Below are positions 16,877 to 25,381 of a DNA stretch of 59,873 nucleotides, in pieces. This DNA comes from an uncultured Atopostipes sp. (GTDB lineage: Bacteria > Bacillota > Bacilli > Lactobacillales > Carnobacteriaceae_A): NCBI GenBank assembly GCA_910588235.1, contig CAJUOQ010000011.1:1-59873 (forward strand). Reading direction: 5' to 3'. The position numbers and the translations under genes are program-made. The notes beneath the pieces are model-generated. The model ran no database searches. It had not been told where the DNA came from and saw nothing but the letters and a program-made list of their open reading frames with translations. The number at the start of each line of letters is the position of its first letter. Positions within the stretch are counted from its first letter, which is position 1.

Positions 16877-17815
16877 TTAAGCTCCTGTATCATTTATAGA
16901 CTCATCTTCATTACTTTCTTCATCCTCAGACTCATCATCTTCTGTCTCTTCTCCATTTTCTTCGTTATCTGTTGATCCTTGGTTTTGATTAGGCGGAGAA
17001 GTTGACTGCCTGATTATTGTACCATTTACAGCATCTACACGAAAGGTATTTCGTTCAGATGAATGATCAATATGCACTAACCAAACAGGACTATACATAC
17101 TTAAATCTTCTAGATAAAGCGCTCGTCGATACGTTAAAATCGGTTTTTGGACTTCCGAACCTTGTCGAATTTCATTATTTAAAAATAAAATCTCAATCGC
17201 TCGTGTCCTATTAATTAAATCTAAGGGCTCTCCTTGACGACTGACTGGTCCAGCATACGTTTGCTGGTAAGAGTAAATCTCGCCTTGATCGTTCACAAAT
17301 AAGGCAATTTCTGAAGTGCCATCTGCGATAGGAAGACCGTCGACTACCTGATAGAAAACAAATCTTCGACTGGATGCGTCATAATGACTAAAAGTATATT
17401 CTTCTCCAAGCATAATTTCATCAGAAGCCACAACTTCTTCCACTTGGTCATAGTCTTCACTTGTAAAACCATCGGCCGGATTTCCCTCTAACTCAATGGG
17501 TGTGGAAGGAAAGCTAGCATAGTAGGAACCATCATCATTTAAAGTCCCTGAAAAATTATCTGAGCTTTCCATCTCTTCAGCCAGTAATTCGTGGGCATTG
17601 ACTTGTAGAGAATACACTTCTTCAGCTTCTGTCTCTGTGCCACTTAAGTCAGGAAGCTCAATATTTGAAGCTTCAATACTAGCAACAACATCTTGTTCTG
17701 TCGGTTGTGAAGAAGTATGGCGAATATCTTGCCGTTCCACAATATTTATAATCAAATAAATATTTAAAAGGGCAAAGGCAATAATAAAAATTCGCGCAAT
17801 CTTTTTAAAGTCCAT
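16877..17815 (-). CDS. walI: WalI (YycI), regulator of WalRK
   Basis: The 312-residue membrane-anchored protein has one N-terminal helix at about 5-24 and an extracytoplasmic YycI domain. WalI and WalH associate with WalK and tune its activity. The gene overlaps the end of walH by 11 bp, which implies translational coupling. An unusual C-terminal tail from about residue 275 is made almost wholly of Glu, Asp, Asn and Ser and goes beyond the usual domain of about 270 residues. The start ATG gives MDFKKIARIF. Confidence 0.92.
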   Translation of the reverse strand: MDFKKIARIFIIAFALLNIYLIINIVERQDIRHTSSQPTEQDVVASIEASNIELPDLSGTETEAEEVYSLQVNAHELLAEEMESSDNFSGTLNDDGSYYASFPSTPIELEGNPADGFTSEDYDQVEEVVASDEIMLGEEYTFSHYDASSRRFVFYQVVDGLPIADGTSEIALFVNDQGEIYSYQQTYAGPVSRQGEPLDLINRTRAIEILFLNNEIRQGSEVQKPILTYRRALYLEDLSMYSPVWLVHIDHSSERNTFRVDAVNGTIIRQSTSPPNQNQGSTDNEENGEETEDDESEDEESNEDESINDTGA

Positions 17816-19145
17816 AAGTAACCTCCCCCTGTAGCTCTAGAAACTCGTCGACAGTCATCCATGTTCCTTCGACTGAAACAAACCAATCAGGGTTAAAGTA
17901 AATCACTTGGCTTTCTTCTTCACTCTCGTCCCATGAATAACCGATGGTAATATCATCGATTTGCGCAAAAGTGGCCGCAGTCGTTGCCGCATCCAGTTGA
18001 GCAATCAATTTTGCTCCAGACATTAATTCTTCTGTGGGCGCTCCTTTAATCGTAATCGGTGTATCGATAAAGCGTAAAGGCAATTTTAAGTGAGTAACCC
18101 CACTATCCACGACACCCACTTCGGAAATCGTTTCGTTCCCTCCTGAGCTAAAGACAGGATAGCCGTCAATTTCTCTTTGGAAATAAACGATTTGCTCTTC
18201 ACGATCATAATCTGAAAACTTAAATGTATCAGACCAATTCTCAAAACGGTTCACTTGTTCAAAACTTCGCGTAAACCTTGTCGTTGTTTCTAATTCACTT
18301 GTTTCTGAAATTTGACGTAAATAACTTAAAGTATTAGCCTTTTTATCAAACGTTACCTCTTTTGTTAAATCAATATAACGCGTCACTTCTGAATTCGAGC
18401 GACGATCGACTAAAGAAGTATCGGGGAAAAAACTTTCAATATAGTTGGAGTCAGACAATTGATTGATCACATAACTTTTAGTCGGAACTTCTAGGGATTC
18501 ATTCGAGAGATAAACAATATTATCTTCTAATACCTGAGTAAATGCTCCTACATAATCAATATTTTCTTTGTTTAAAAATGGCTCAATATCCATGTCTTCC
18601 TCTTCTAACATAGAGACGGTATATAAGGTTTCGGTAGCTGTATGATAAAGATAGACCGTGCTCCGATCATCCATATTAATCAGCATCCGATCAAAAAACT
18701 CATTGGCTGCTTCCCGAGATAATTCATCAAACTTCTGCTCAATCATGCCGATAGGTTGTTCTTCTGTATAAATAAATTCAAGCCATCTTTCACTTTGTAA
18801 AACATTTAAATAATCTTCATCATTTACAGTTTCAATATTTTCAATCTGATTTAAATTTCGATGTTCAAATTCTTCCCTTAACCATCTACGAAGAGGATAA
18901 GTATTTCCTAATAAGGTCGAATACTGATTGTCTATTCCGTGGAGAGCCACGGAAGTGGGACGAAAAGTATCACTCATCGAATGGGTGGTTAAAGCTACGT
19001 TTGAACGTGCAATTTGATCACTCGGTGCCTCTTCTTCCTCTGCTACATTTCTGCCCGCTGTCCATAGATTATAAGATAATATACCACTTAAAAGGACTAA
19101 AAAAGCTAAGACAAAATTACGCACCTGGTCGTTTTTTACTCCCAT
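17805..19145 (-). CDS. walH: WalH (YycH), regulator of WalRK
   Basis: The 446-residue protein has a single N-terminal membrane helix at about 8-29 and a long extracytoplasmic YycH domain, matching the WalH family in length and layout. With WalI it modulates the WalK sensor kinase. Its start overlaps the walK stop by 10 bp and its end overlaps walI by 11 bp, so the group is tightly coupled. Confidence 0.92.
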   Translation of the reverse strand: MGVKNDQVRNFVLAFLVLLSGILSYNLWTAGRNVAEEEEAPSDQIARSNVALTTHSMSDTFRPTSVALHGIDNQYSTLLGNTYPLRRWLREEFEHRNLNQIENIETVNDEDYLNVLQSERWLEFIYTEEQPIGMIEQKFDELSREAANEFFDRMLINMDDRSTVYLYHTATETLYTVSMLEEEDMDIEPFLNKENIDYVGAFTQVLEDNIVYLSNESLEVPTKSYVINQLSDSNYIESFFPDTSLVDRRSNSEVTRYIDLTKEVTFDKKANTLSYLRQISETSELETTTRFTRSFEQVNRFENWSDTFKFSDYDREEQIVYFQREIDGYPVFSSGGNETISEVGVVDSGVTHLKLPLRFIDTPITIKGAPTEELMSGAKLIAQLDAATTAATFAQIDDITIGYSWDESEEESQVIYFNPDWFVSVEGTWMTVDEFLELQGEVTYGL

Positions 19146-21004
19146 CCCCAGTCCTCCTCTTCAAATGGAATATAAGGAAGAGCAATATAAAAAGTTGTTC
19201 CTTTTCTTTCAACACTTTCTGCCCAGATTCTACCGCCGTGCTGTTCAACCACTTCGCGACTGATAGCAAGACCTAAACCTGTACCACCCATCGCTCGTGA
19301 ACGCGCTCGGTCCACGCGGTAAAAGCGATCAAAGATGTGTTCTAAATCATCTTTTGGAATGCCCATTCCTTCATCTTGGATCGAAATAATCACTTGGTCA
19401 TTCGAGAGGGACATCGTACTTTTGATCGTTCCTCCATCTGGTGAATATTTAATGGCATTATTGAGCACATTATCAAATACTTGGATAATACGATCGGGGT
19501 CAATATCTACAAAGACAGCCTCCGTTAATAATTGACTATCTAACGTATAATTATTATCGCGATACTCTTCTGAATCCAGCAGGACTTCGAAACGGTTAAG
19601 TACTTGCATAAATAAAGCAGTCAGATCAATTAATTCTTTGTTTAATTCACTTTTTCCAGAATCGATTCTGGATAAATGAAGTAAATCTTGAATCATACGA
19701 ATCATACGATCTGTTTCTGACTGCGCAACATCTAAGAAGCGAGGAGCTAATTCTTCATCTTTCCAAGCGCCATCGATTAAAGCTTCAATATAACTGCGCA
19801 TACTTGTCAGAGGTGTTCTTAATTCATGAGAAACGTTCGAAACAAATTGCTTACGTTCTTCTTCAATTTGTTCTTCTTCCGTCACATCACGCAATACACA
19901 CACAACTCCGCTAATATAGCCCGATTCTGATTGGATCAGCGAGAAGGAAGCGCGTAGTATCGTTGGGTATTCATCCGTGTCAAAACCGATTAAAACATCT
20001 TCTTTTCTTTCAACTAAATCTCGTAAATTGTGTGTTTTTTCAATATCTAAAACAAATAAAATATTTTGATCGACCAAGTCTTCCGTTGATTGATCTAACA
20101 TAATCCTTGCCATATTGTTGACAACATCAATTTCGCCTCGACGATTTGTCGCAATAACTCCTTCAGACATATTGCTTAATACACTGTCTAAACGTCTTCT
20201 CTCGGCTTCAATTCGTTGTTGACCACTTTCTACTTCTTCAGAAAGTTCATTGATATTTTCGGCTAATAAACCCAGCTCATCACGACCATAAACGGTCACT
20301 TCGCCCGAATAGTCGCCCTCCGCAATCGCTTTTGCTTTTGTTTGCATTTCACGGATAGGTTCCGTCAACGCTTTAGAGACGATATTCGCTAAAATGGCAG
20401 ATAATATAATGGCAATAAAAGAGGCACGTAAAAAGATGAGCGTAATATCGGTGATCTGTTCATAAATAGACTCAATATTACTCTCCATCATAATCGCACC
20501 AATCACTGATTGCGTGCCTTCTGAAGAAAATACAGGCTCTATCATGCGCCACCGTCTAGCGTTAGTCGCTGAGTTGATCACTTGCCGCGTGTTGGAGTTC
20601 CCTTGCAAGACCGCTGCACGAATATCATCATTGTTCAATAATTGGCCAACGGCAATTTGCTGAGTATTATCATTACTTCCTAACACAACGAAATCACTAT
20701 CGACTACTACAATTCCCGTGATGGCTGTTCCTGAAAAGTCAGAAATCAATGTATCAATTTCTTCCATTGGATCGACATCTTCAGGCGCTTCTTCAGGATT
20801 TTCATACATTTCTAAATAAGGTAGCAAAGAATTTTCCATAAAATTCATTTGCAATTGCTGGTTTTCCGTAAAGTTATCCACCAATTGTCTTTCCGTTTGG
20901 GTAATAAAATTCGCCCCGATTAGCTGCAGGGCGAATACAATAACCATAGCGATTATAAAAACAATTTTGGCATTTATTGTTTGGTAAAAACGAATCTTTT
21001 TCAT
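19136..21004 (-). CDS. walK: Sensor histidine kinase WalK
   Basis: This 622-residue kinase monitors cell-wall metabolism and phosphorylates WalR. It has a first membrane helix at about 12-33, an extracellular sensing domain to about 183, a second helix at about 186-208 and HAMP at about 210-262. A PAS domain follows at about 268-375. HisKA carries the phospho-His393 in SNVSHELRTPLTS, and the HATPase_c domain has N, G1 (DEGMGIPKDDL) and G2 (GGTGLGLAIS) boxes. The extracellular part has an acidic insert (PEEAPEDVDPMEE). It follows walR by 3 bp. Confidence 0.97.
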   Translation of the reverse strand: MKKIRFYQTINAKIVFIIAMVIVFALQLIGANFITQTERQLVDNFTENQQLQMNFMENSLLPYLEMYENPEEAPEDVDPMEEIDTLISDFSGTAITGIVVVDSDFVVLGSNDNTQQIAVGQLLNNDDIRAAVLQGNSNTRQVINSATNARRWRMIEPVFSSEGTQSVIGAIMMESNIESIYEQITDITLIFLRASFIAIILSAILANIVSKALTEPIREMQTKAKAIAEGDYSGEVTVYGRDELGLLAENINELSEEVESGQQRIEAERRRLDSVLSNMSEGVIATNRRGEIDVVNNMARIMLDQSTEDLVDQNILFVLDIEKTHNLRDLVERKEDVLIGFDTDEYPTILRASFSLIQSESGYISGVVCVLRDVTEEEQIEEERKQFVSNVSHELRTPLTSMRSYIEALIDGAWKDEELAPRFLDVAQSETDRMIRMIQDLLHLSRIDSGKSELNKELIDLTALFMQVLNRFEVLLDSEEYRDNNYTLDSQLLTEAVFVDIDPDRIIQVFDNVLNNAIKYSPDGGTIKSTMSLSNDQVIISIQDEGMGIPKDDLEHIFDRFYRVDRARSRAMGGTGLGLAISREVVEQHGGRIWAESVERKGTTFYIALPYIPFEEEDWGWE

Positions 21005-21007
21005 AGT

Positions 21008-21721
21008 TTAGAGCTCCATTTTATCTGGGTTCCTTAAATAATAACCGACTCCACGACGTGTAATAATATAGTTCGGGTGACTTGGATTATCTTCGACTTT
21101 TTCACGCAACCGTCGAATCGTAACATCGACTGTTCGCACATCTCCTAAATAATCAAAGTCCCATACTTCCCCAAGTAAATGCTCGCGAGTCATCACTTGA
21201 CCGACATGACGTGCTAAATAATAAAGCAACTCAAATTCACGATGTGTTAATTCAATAATTTCACCATTTTTAGTAACATAATAAGCATCCGGATGGATCG
21301 TTAAATCCCCTATGGTGACATCGTTTGTTTCTTTTTCTGTCGTTTCAGTACTTTGATTGGCTGTTTGACGTCTGAGATTTGCTTTTACACGCGCTACTAA
21401 TTCGCGGTTGGAGAAAGGTTTTGTCACATAATCATCGGCCCCTAACTCTAAACCAAGCACCTTATCAATCTCTGTTTCTTTTGCAGTCACCATAATAATC
21501 GGCATATTATAGGTTTTTCTTACTTCACGTACAACTTCTAATCCATCGATTTTTGGCAACATAATATCTAAAACAAGTAAATCAGGATTTTCTTCCTCGA
21601 CTTTTTCTATTGCTTCTTCTCCATCAAAAGCAACAACAACTTCGTAACCTTCTTTTTCTAAATTAAATTTTATAATATCTGAAATTGGTTTTTCATCATC
21701 AACTACTAGTATTTTTTTCAT
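21008..21721 (-). CDS. walR: Response regulator WalR
   Basis: This OmpR-family regulator controls cell-wall hydrolase genes and is usually essential in Firmicutes. The receiver domain has the acidic pair DD at 8-9, phospho-Asp52 in VLDIMLP and Lys in VTKPF. The C-terminal winged helix includes TVDVTIRRLREKVE. I place the start at 21721 (MKKILVVDDE) because GAGGAG lies eight bases before it and this matches the family; a frame extends ten codons further upstream without a site. It is the first gene of walRKHIJ. Confidence 0.97.
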   Translation of the reverse strand: MKKILVVDDEKPISDIIKFNLEKEGYEVVVAFDGEEAIEKVEEENPDLLVLDIMLPKIDGLEVVREVRKTYNMPIIMVTAKETEIDKVLGLELGADDYVTKPFSNRELVARVKANLRRQTANQSTETTEKETNDVTIGDLTIHPDAYYVTKNGEIIELTHREFELLYYLARHVGQVMTREHLLGEVWDFDYLGDVRTVDVTIRRLREKVEDNPSHPNYIITRRGVGYYLRNPDKMEL

Positions 21722-21795
21722 ATGCTTTCTCCTCAATTTAAAAGACTTCACTTTGTCATTAATTAAACTCGAGAATGTTCTTGACTCATCATTTG

Positions 21796-21824
21796 ATTAT
21801 ATCATATAGACATAGTGTTTGCAA
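21796..21824 (-). promoter_or_regulatory. Promoter of the wal operon
   Basis: On the minus strand TTGCAA (21819-21824) and TATAAT (21796-21801) are separated by exactly 17 bp, about 75 bp upstream of the walR ATG. Confidence 0.75.
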
Positions 21825-21908
21825 TTAAGCGTTTCCAGCTAAATTCTTCTCCGATTCTGACAATGAGCGAACGTCTTTCACACTCGGCTCTCAATTTCTG
21901 GCTTTATT

Positions 21909-22388
21909 TTAAGAAAAATGAACTTCCATCGCAAGAGTTTCCATATTTTCTGCTTTTTCCGTCGGACAAACGGTTATTTCAAAATCTCTTTTACTGCCAT
22001 ACAAGAAAACAACCGACACAACTGGATTGAAGCCTTCTTCAGTAATGAAGTTAGGATCAAATTTTACAAGGGGGTCGCCTTTTTTAACATACATGCCTTG
22101 CTCAAGATGACTTTCAAAGCCTTCTCCTTTAAGAGCAATCGTATCAATACCAATATGAATGAGTAATTTAACTTCTTCTTTAGTAGATAAATAAATCGCG
22201 TGTTTTGTTGCAGCGATCTTTTCTATTTTCCCATCTACTGGGGAATAAATAACCTCTCCTGTGGGATTTATACCATAGCCATCTCCGATCATTTTTTGAG
22301 AAAAGATCTGGTCTTCTATTTGTTCAATAGGAATAATCTCTCCATCGACAACAGCGGGTATTTTCATGTGATTCATAGACAAAAGCAA
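21909..22388 (-). CDS. Stand-alone PTS glucose-type EIIA protein
   Basis: The 159-residue EIIA-Glc domain passes phosphate from HPr to an EIIB domain on another protein. It has the two conserved histidines, His63 in TKHAIYL and the phospho-acceptor His78 in LLIHIGIDT, and the family motif SPVDGKI. No EIIB or EIIC is nearby, so it must serve a remote permease or have a regulatory role. The start is ambiguous: AAAGGAG precedes a TTG at 22388 by four bases and another TTG at 22382 by ten; an ATG follows two codons later. Confidence 0.9.
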   Translation of the reverse strand: MLLSMNHMKIPAVVDGEIIPIEQIEDQIFSQKMIGDGYGINPTGEVIYSPVDGKIEKIAATKHAIYLSTKEEVKLLIHIGIDTIALKGEGFESHLEQGMYVKKGDPLVKFDPNFITEEGFNPVVSVVFLYGSKRDFEITVCPTEKAENMETLAMEVHFS

Positions 22389-22569
22389 TCGACTCCTTTA
22401 AAACAATATTTAATTTACATGTTATCTATCTTTTTTTAACCGTTTCATGTCATTTCATTTTATGAATGTTTCTTTTTTTGGTATTGTTATACTAAAGATA
22501 ATTGAACTTAAGCAAAATAACAATTTATTTCCGAGATTTTTGAAAATGTTTTAGAAAAGAGGTAAATTT

Positions 22570-23013
22570 ATGAGTACTGGAACGATTATTGCACTGGCAA
22601 TTGTTGCTATTTCCCTCCTCATGATCATTATTGTTGCTGCCGTTACCTACAAAAAAGCAAAACCGACATTGGATAATATTAAAGATACCAATGAAGTGGT
22701 CACTCAAAAAGTTAACTACTTTACTCGAGAAGGGAATCATTTAACGGAACGAGTGAACCTTTTAAATCAACGGATTGAACTTCTACAAGAAGAAGTTGAG
22801 GAAAAAGTAGCAGGTTTTCAAGATTTATCGAACGAAAATGGTAAATTCCAAACATCTCTTCGTTACCTACAAGGCCATGCTTCTGATTATGCTTCAGGTA
22901 TTTCGTCTAATGTGAAAAACGAAATCCAAGAAGATGGACCAAAGATTTGGGAAACTTTTAAACGAGCTATGAAAAAGACGGCTCAAAAACAAAAAGTACG
23001 TTATCAAAAATAA
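22570..23013 (+). CDS. DUF948-domain membrane protein
   Basis: The 147-residue protein has an N-terminal membrane helix at about 6-27 followed by a mainly helical, charged region like DUF948 proteins of Firmicutes. These are often listed as general-stress proteins next to YtxH. AAGAGG precedes the ATG. It is followed after 21 bp by a YtxH-type gene, so the pair is probably co-transcribed. Its molecular function is not known. Confidence 0.8.
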   Translation: MSTGTIIALAIVAISLLMIIIVAAVTYKKAKPTLDNIKDTNEVVTQKVNYFTREGNHLTERVNLLNQRIELLQEEVEEKVAGFQDLSNENGKFQTSLRYLQGHASDYASGISSNVKNEIQEDGPKIWETFKRAMKKTAQKQKVRYQK

Positions 23014-23034
23014 ATTATAGATGAGAGTGATAAA

Positions 23035-23322
23035 ATGAAAAAAAGTAATTGGCCATTAATTATACTATCCGGTGCTGTGTCAGCAGTTGTCGCTTTATTA
23101 TTTGCACCAAAGTCAGGAAAAGAACTCCGATCAGATATTAAGAAAAAAGCGACGGAAACAAAAGACTCTATGCAGACAGGAAAAGATCACTTAGTCAGTG
23201 ATTTTAAACAATCCTATTTTGAAGCTGCAGATGAAGTCGAAAAAGAACTGGCTCACTTAGACGATCGTCAAAGAGAACTAAATGAAACCATTACTTCTAT
23301 TGAACAAGATCTAAAACATTAA
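23035..23322 (+). CDS. YtxH-domain protein
   Basis: The 95-residue protein has the YtxH pattern: a short membrane helix (about 6-22), then LFAPKSGKELRSDIKKK and an amphipathic charged helix. YtxH proteins are associated with general stress in Bacillus, but the biochemical role is unknown. It pairs with the DUF948 gene just upstream. A shared terminator separates it from the convergent dnaB. Confidence 0.85.
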   Translation: MKKSNWPLIILSGAVSAVVALLFAPKSGKELRSDIKKKATETKDSMQTGKDHLVSDFKQSYFEAADEVEKELAHLDDRQRELNETITSIEQDLKH

Positions 23323-23330
23323 GAGATAAA

Positions 23331-23391
23331 ATAAACTGCCTGTGTTAGAGACGAAGCAATGTCTTCTCATCTATCCTTCGGCAGTTTTTTT
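23331..23391. terminator. Bidirectional terminator between ytxH-type gene and dnaB
   Basis: AAACTGCC ending at 23340 pairs with GGCAGTTT starting at 23380, with a smaller internal stem (AGAC/GTCT), and a run of seven T follows on the plus strand. An A-rich flank serves the other direction less well. Confidence 0.65.
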
Positions 23392-23405
23392 ATTTCTGTT
23401 TAAAT

Positions 23406-24791
23406 TTATAGCCCTGCAATCTCACTCTCAGGATAATAAGTTAAGGATGAAAATTTATTATATTCCTTAATAAAAAGGAGTTTAACGGTTCCGCGAGCTC
23501 CTGAACGGTTCTTCTCTACGAGGACTTCGACTACATTATCCTCTTCAGGTTCCTCTTCTTCTTCGCCCTCTTCGTTACGGTAATAATCTTCGCGGTATAA
23601 GAAAGCGACAATATCCGCATCCTGCTCTAAGGATCCCGATTCTCTCAAGTCACTTAGGATCGGACGCTTATCTTGTCTTTGTTCGACACTACGAGATAAT
23701 TGCGAAATAGCAATAACCGGGACTTCTAATTCCATCGCTAATTTTTTTAGTTGACGAGAAATCTCTGAAACCTCTTGTTGTCTGGATTCACGTCCTGATC
23801 CTTCAATGAGTTGTAAATAATCAATAATAATTAAGCCAATACCGCCGCGTTCTTGCATTAAACGGCGCGATTTTGCTCTAATTTCTGAGACTCGAATACC
23901 TGGTGTATCATCTATAAAAATATTGGCTTTCGATAAGCTACCCATCGCCACAAATAATTTTTCAAATTCTTCTTCCGTTAACTGTCCGGTACGTAAATTA
24001 TTGGCATTAATCGTACCTTCAGCACAAAGCATACGATTGACTAATTGTGTAGCACCCATCTCTAAACTAAAAATGGCGACATTCTCAGCAGTCGAAGTGC
24101 CAATATTTTGTGCAATATTTAAAGCAAAGGCTGTTTTCCCGACCCCTGGACGAGCAGCTAAAATAATCAGTTCATCTTCATGTAAACCTGCCGTCATTAA
24201 ATCAAGGGCACGATAACCGGAGGATAACCCCGTAATTTCTTCGTCGTTTTTATATAACTCATCAATCTCTTCCATACTATCTCGTAAAACTTCACTGATC
24301 TTCACAAAACCACTTCGATTTTTACGTTCGGATACTTCTAATATTTTTTGTTCCGCAGCATCTAAAATATTGGAAACATCATCGGATTCTTCATAGGTTT
24401 CGGTAATAATATCTGTGGAGGCTTGGATTAAACGGCGCAAAAGCGAGCGTTCTTCAACTATTTTAGCATAGTATTCAACGTTCGCAGCTGTTGGTACGAC
24501 GTTCGCTAATTCCGCTAAATAAGCGGCGCCACCGATATCTTCTAGTTGTTTATTCGTTTCGAGTAAGTTTGCGACAGTCACAACATCAATTTCTTCATTG
24601 TTTTCATTTAAATCAATCATCGTCTGATAAATTAATTGATGCGCGCGTCGGTAAAAATCATGGGTTTGTAAATATTCCATCGCTGAAATTAAAGCGGTGG
24701 GTTGAAGTAGAACAGATCCTAATACAGACTGCTCTGCTTCATTATTTTGAGGAGGCATATGATCTCCTTGGACTGGCAATGACAATTCCAT
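23406..24791 (-). CDS. dnaB: Replicative DNA helicase DnaB
   Basis: The 461-residue hexameric helicase unwinds DNA at the fork. The N-terminal DnaB domain begins PPQNNEAEQSVLGS. The RecA-like C-terminal domain has Walker A AARPGVGKTAFALN at about 206-219 and Walker B LIIIDYLQL at about 310-318. AAGGAGAGG precedes the chosen ATG (24791) by six bases; a frame opens seven codons earlier but contains this ribosome site. An acidic stretch GEEEEEPEEDN near residue 412 is a lineage-specific insert. It is downstream of rplI, separated by a terminator. Confidence 0.96.
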   Translation of the reverse strand: MELSLPVQGDHMPPQNNEAEQSVLGSVLLQPTALISAMEYLQTHDFYRRAHQLIYQTMIDLNENNEEIDVVTVANLLETNKQLEDIGGAAYLAELANVVPTAANVEYYAKIVEERSLLRRLIQASTDIITETYEESDDVSNILDAAEQKILEVSERKNRSGFVKISEVLRDSMEEIDELYKNDEEITGLSSGYRALDLMTAGLHEDELIILAARPGVGKTAFALNIAQNIGTSTAENVAIFSLEMGATQLVNRMLCAEGTINANNLRTGQLTEEEFEKLFVAMGSLSKANIFIDDTPGIRVSEIRAKSRRLMQERGGIGLIIIDYLQLIEGSGRESRQQEVSEISRQLKKLAMELEVPVIAISQLSRSVEQRQDKRPILSDLRESGSLEQDADIVAFLYREDYYRNEEGEEEEEPEEDNVVEVLVEKNRSGARGTVKLLFIKEYNKFSSLTYYPESEIAGL

Positions 24792-24850
24792 CATCCTCTC
24801 CTTCTTTAACATCTTCTTTGTGATTCCCTATTATACCAGATATAAGTGAA

Positions 24851-24890
24851 AAAAACTCTCGTTCATTGATTAGAAAGAATGAGAGTTTTT
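24851..24890 (-). terminator. Intrinsic terminator of rplI
   Basis: Arms 24851-24864 and 24877-24890 pair over 14 bp with one G-T pair. A-rich sequence on the plus strand supplies the leftward T-run. Confidence 0.85.
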
Positions 24891-24904
24891 ATATGATCGT
24901 TTAA

Positions 24905-25360
24905 TTAATTTTCTTCTTGTGGTAATGTCCGAACCGTTAGAGAAGCTGTAACCTGATTATGCAATTTGACCTCTACGTTCTGACTTCCTAACGAACGCAT
25001 CGGTACTTTTTGTGTAATTTTTCTTTTATCGACTTCAATATCTAACTGCTCTTCAATCGCCTCTGCAATTTTTTTAGTAGTCACAGAACCAAATAGGCGT
25101 CCGTCGTCTGCTGCTTTTTCATGAATTTCAACGGGATTATTTTCGAGAATTTCTTTTTGTTTTTCTGCTTCTTCTAAAGCTTCTTCTTGTTCTCTTTCTT
25201 CTGCTTCTTGTTTCGCTTCCAGTACTTTTTTAGCGCCTGATGTTGCTTCTTTTGCTAGATTATTTTTAATTAAATAATTTTGTGCGTATCCAGCAGCTAC
25301 ATCATGAATTTCGCCAGCTTTACCTGTTCCTTTAACATCTTTTAACAAAATAACTTCCAT
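24905..25360 (-). CDS. rplI: 50S ribosomal protein L9
   Basis: The 151-residue protein has the L9 N-terminal domain (MEVILLKDVKGTGKAGEI, VAAGYAQNYLIKNNLA), the long connecting helix rich in Glu and Lys at about 42-75, and the C-terminal rRNA-binding domain (DGRLFGSVTTKKIAEAI). Length is normal. It stands 22 bp after gdpP, an arrangement conserved across Firmicutes. Confidence 0.97.
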   Translation of the reverse strand: MEVILLKDVKGTGKAGEIHDVAAGYAQNYLIKNNLAKEATSGAKKVLEAKQEAEEREQEEALEEAEKQKEILENNPVEIHEKAADDGRLFGSVTTKKIAEAIEEQLDIEVDKRKITQKVPMRSLGSQNVEVKLHNQVTASLTVRTLPQEEN

Positions 25361-25381
25361 TATATTGACCTCCAGTTAAAA

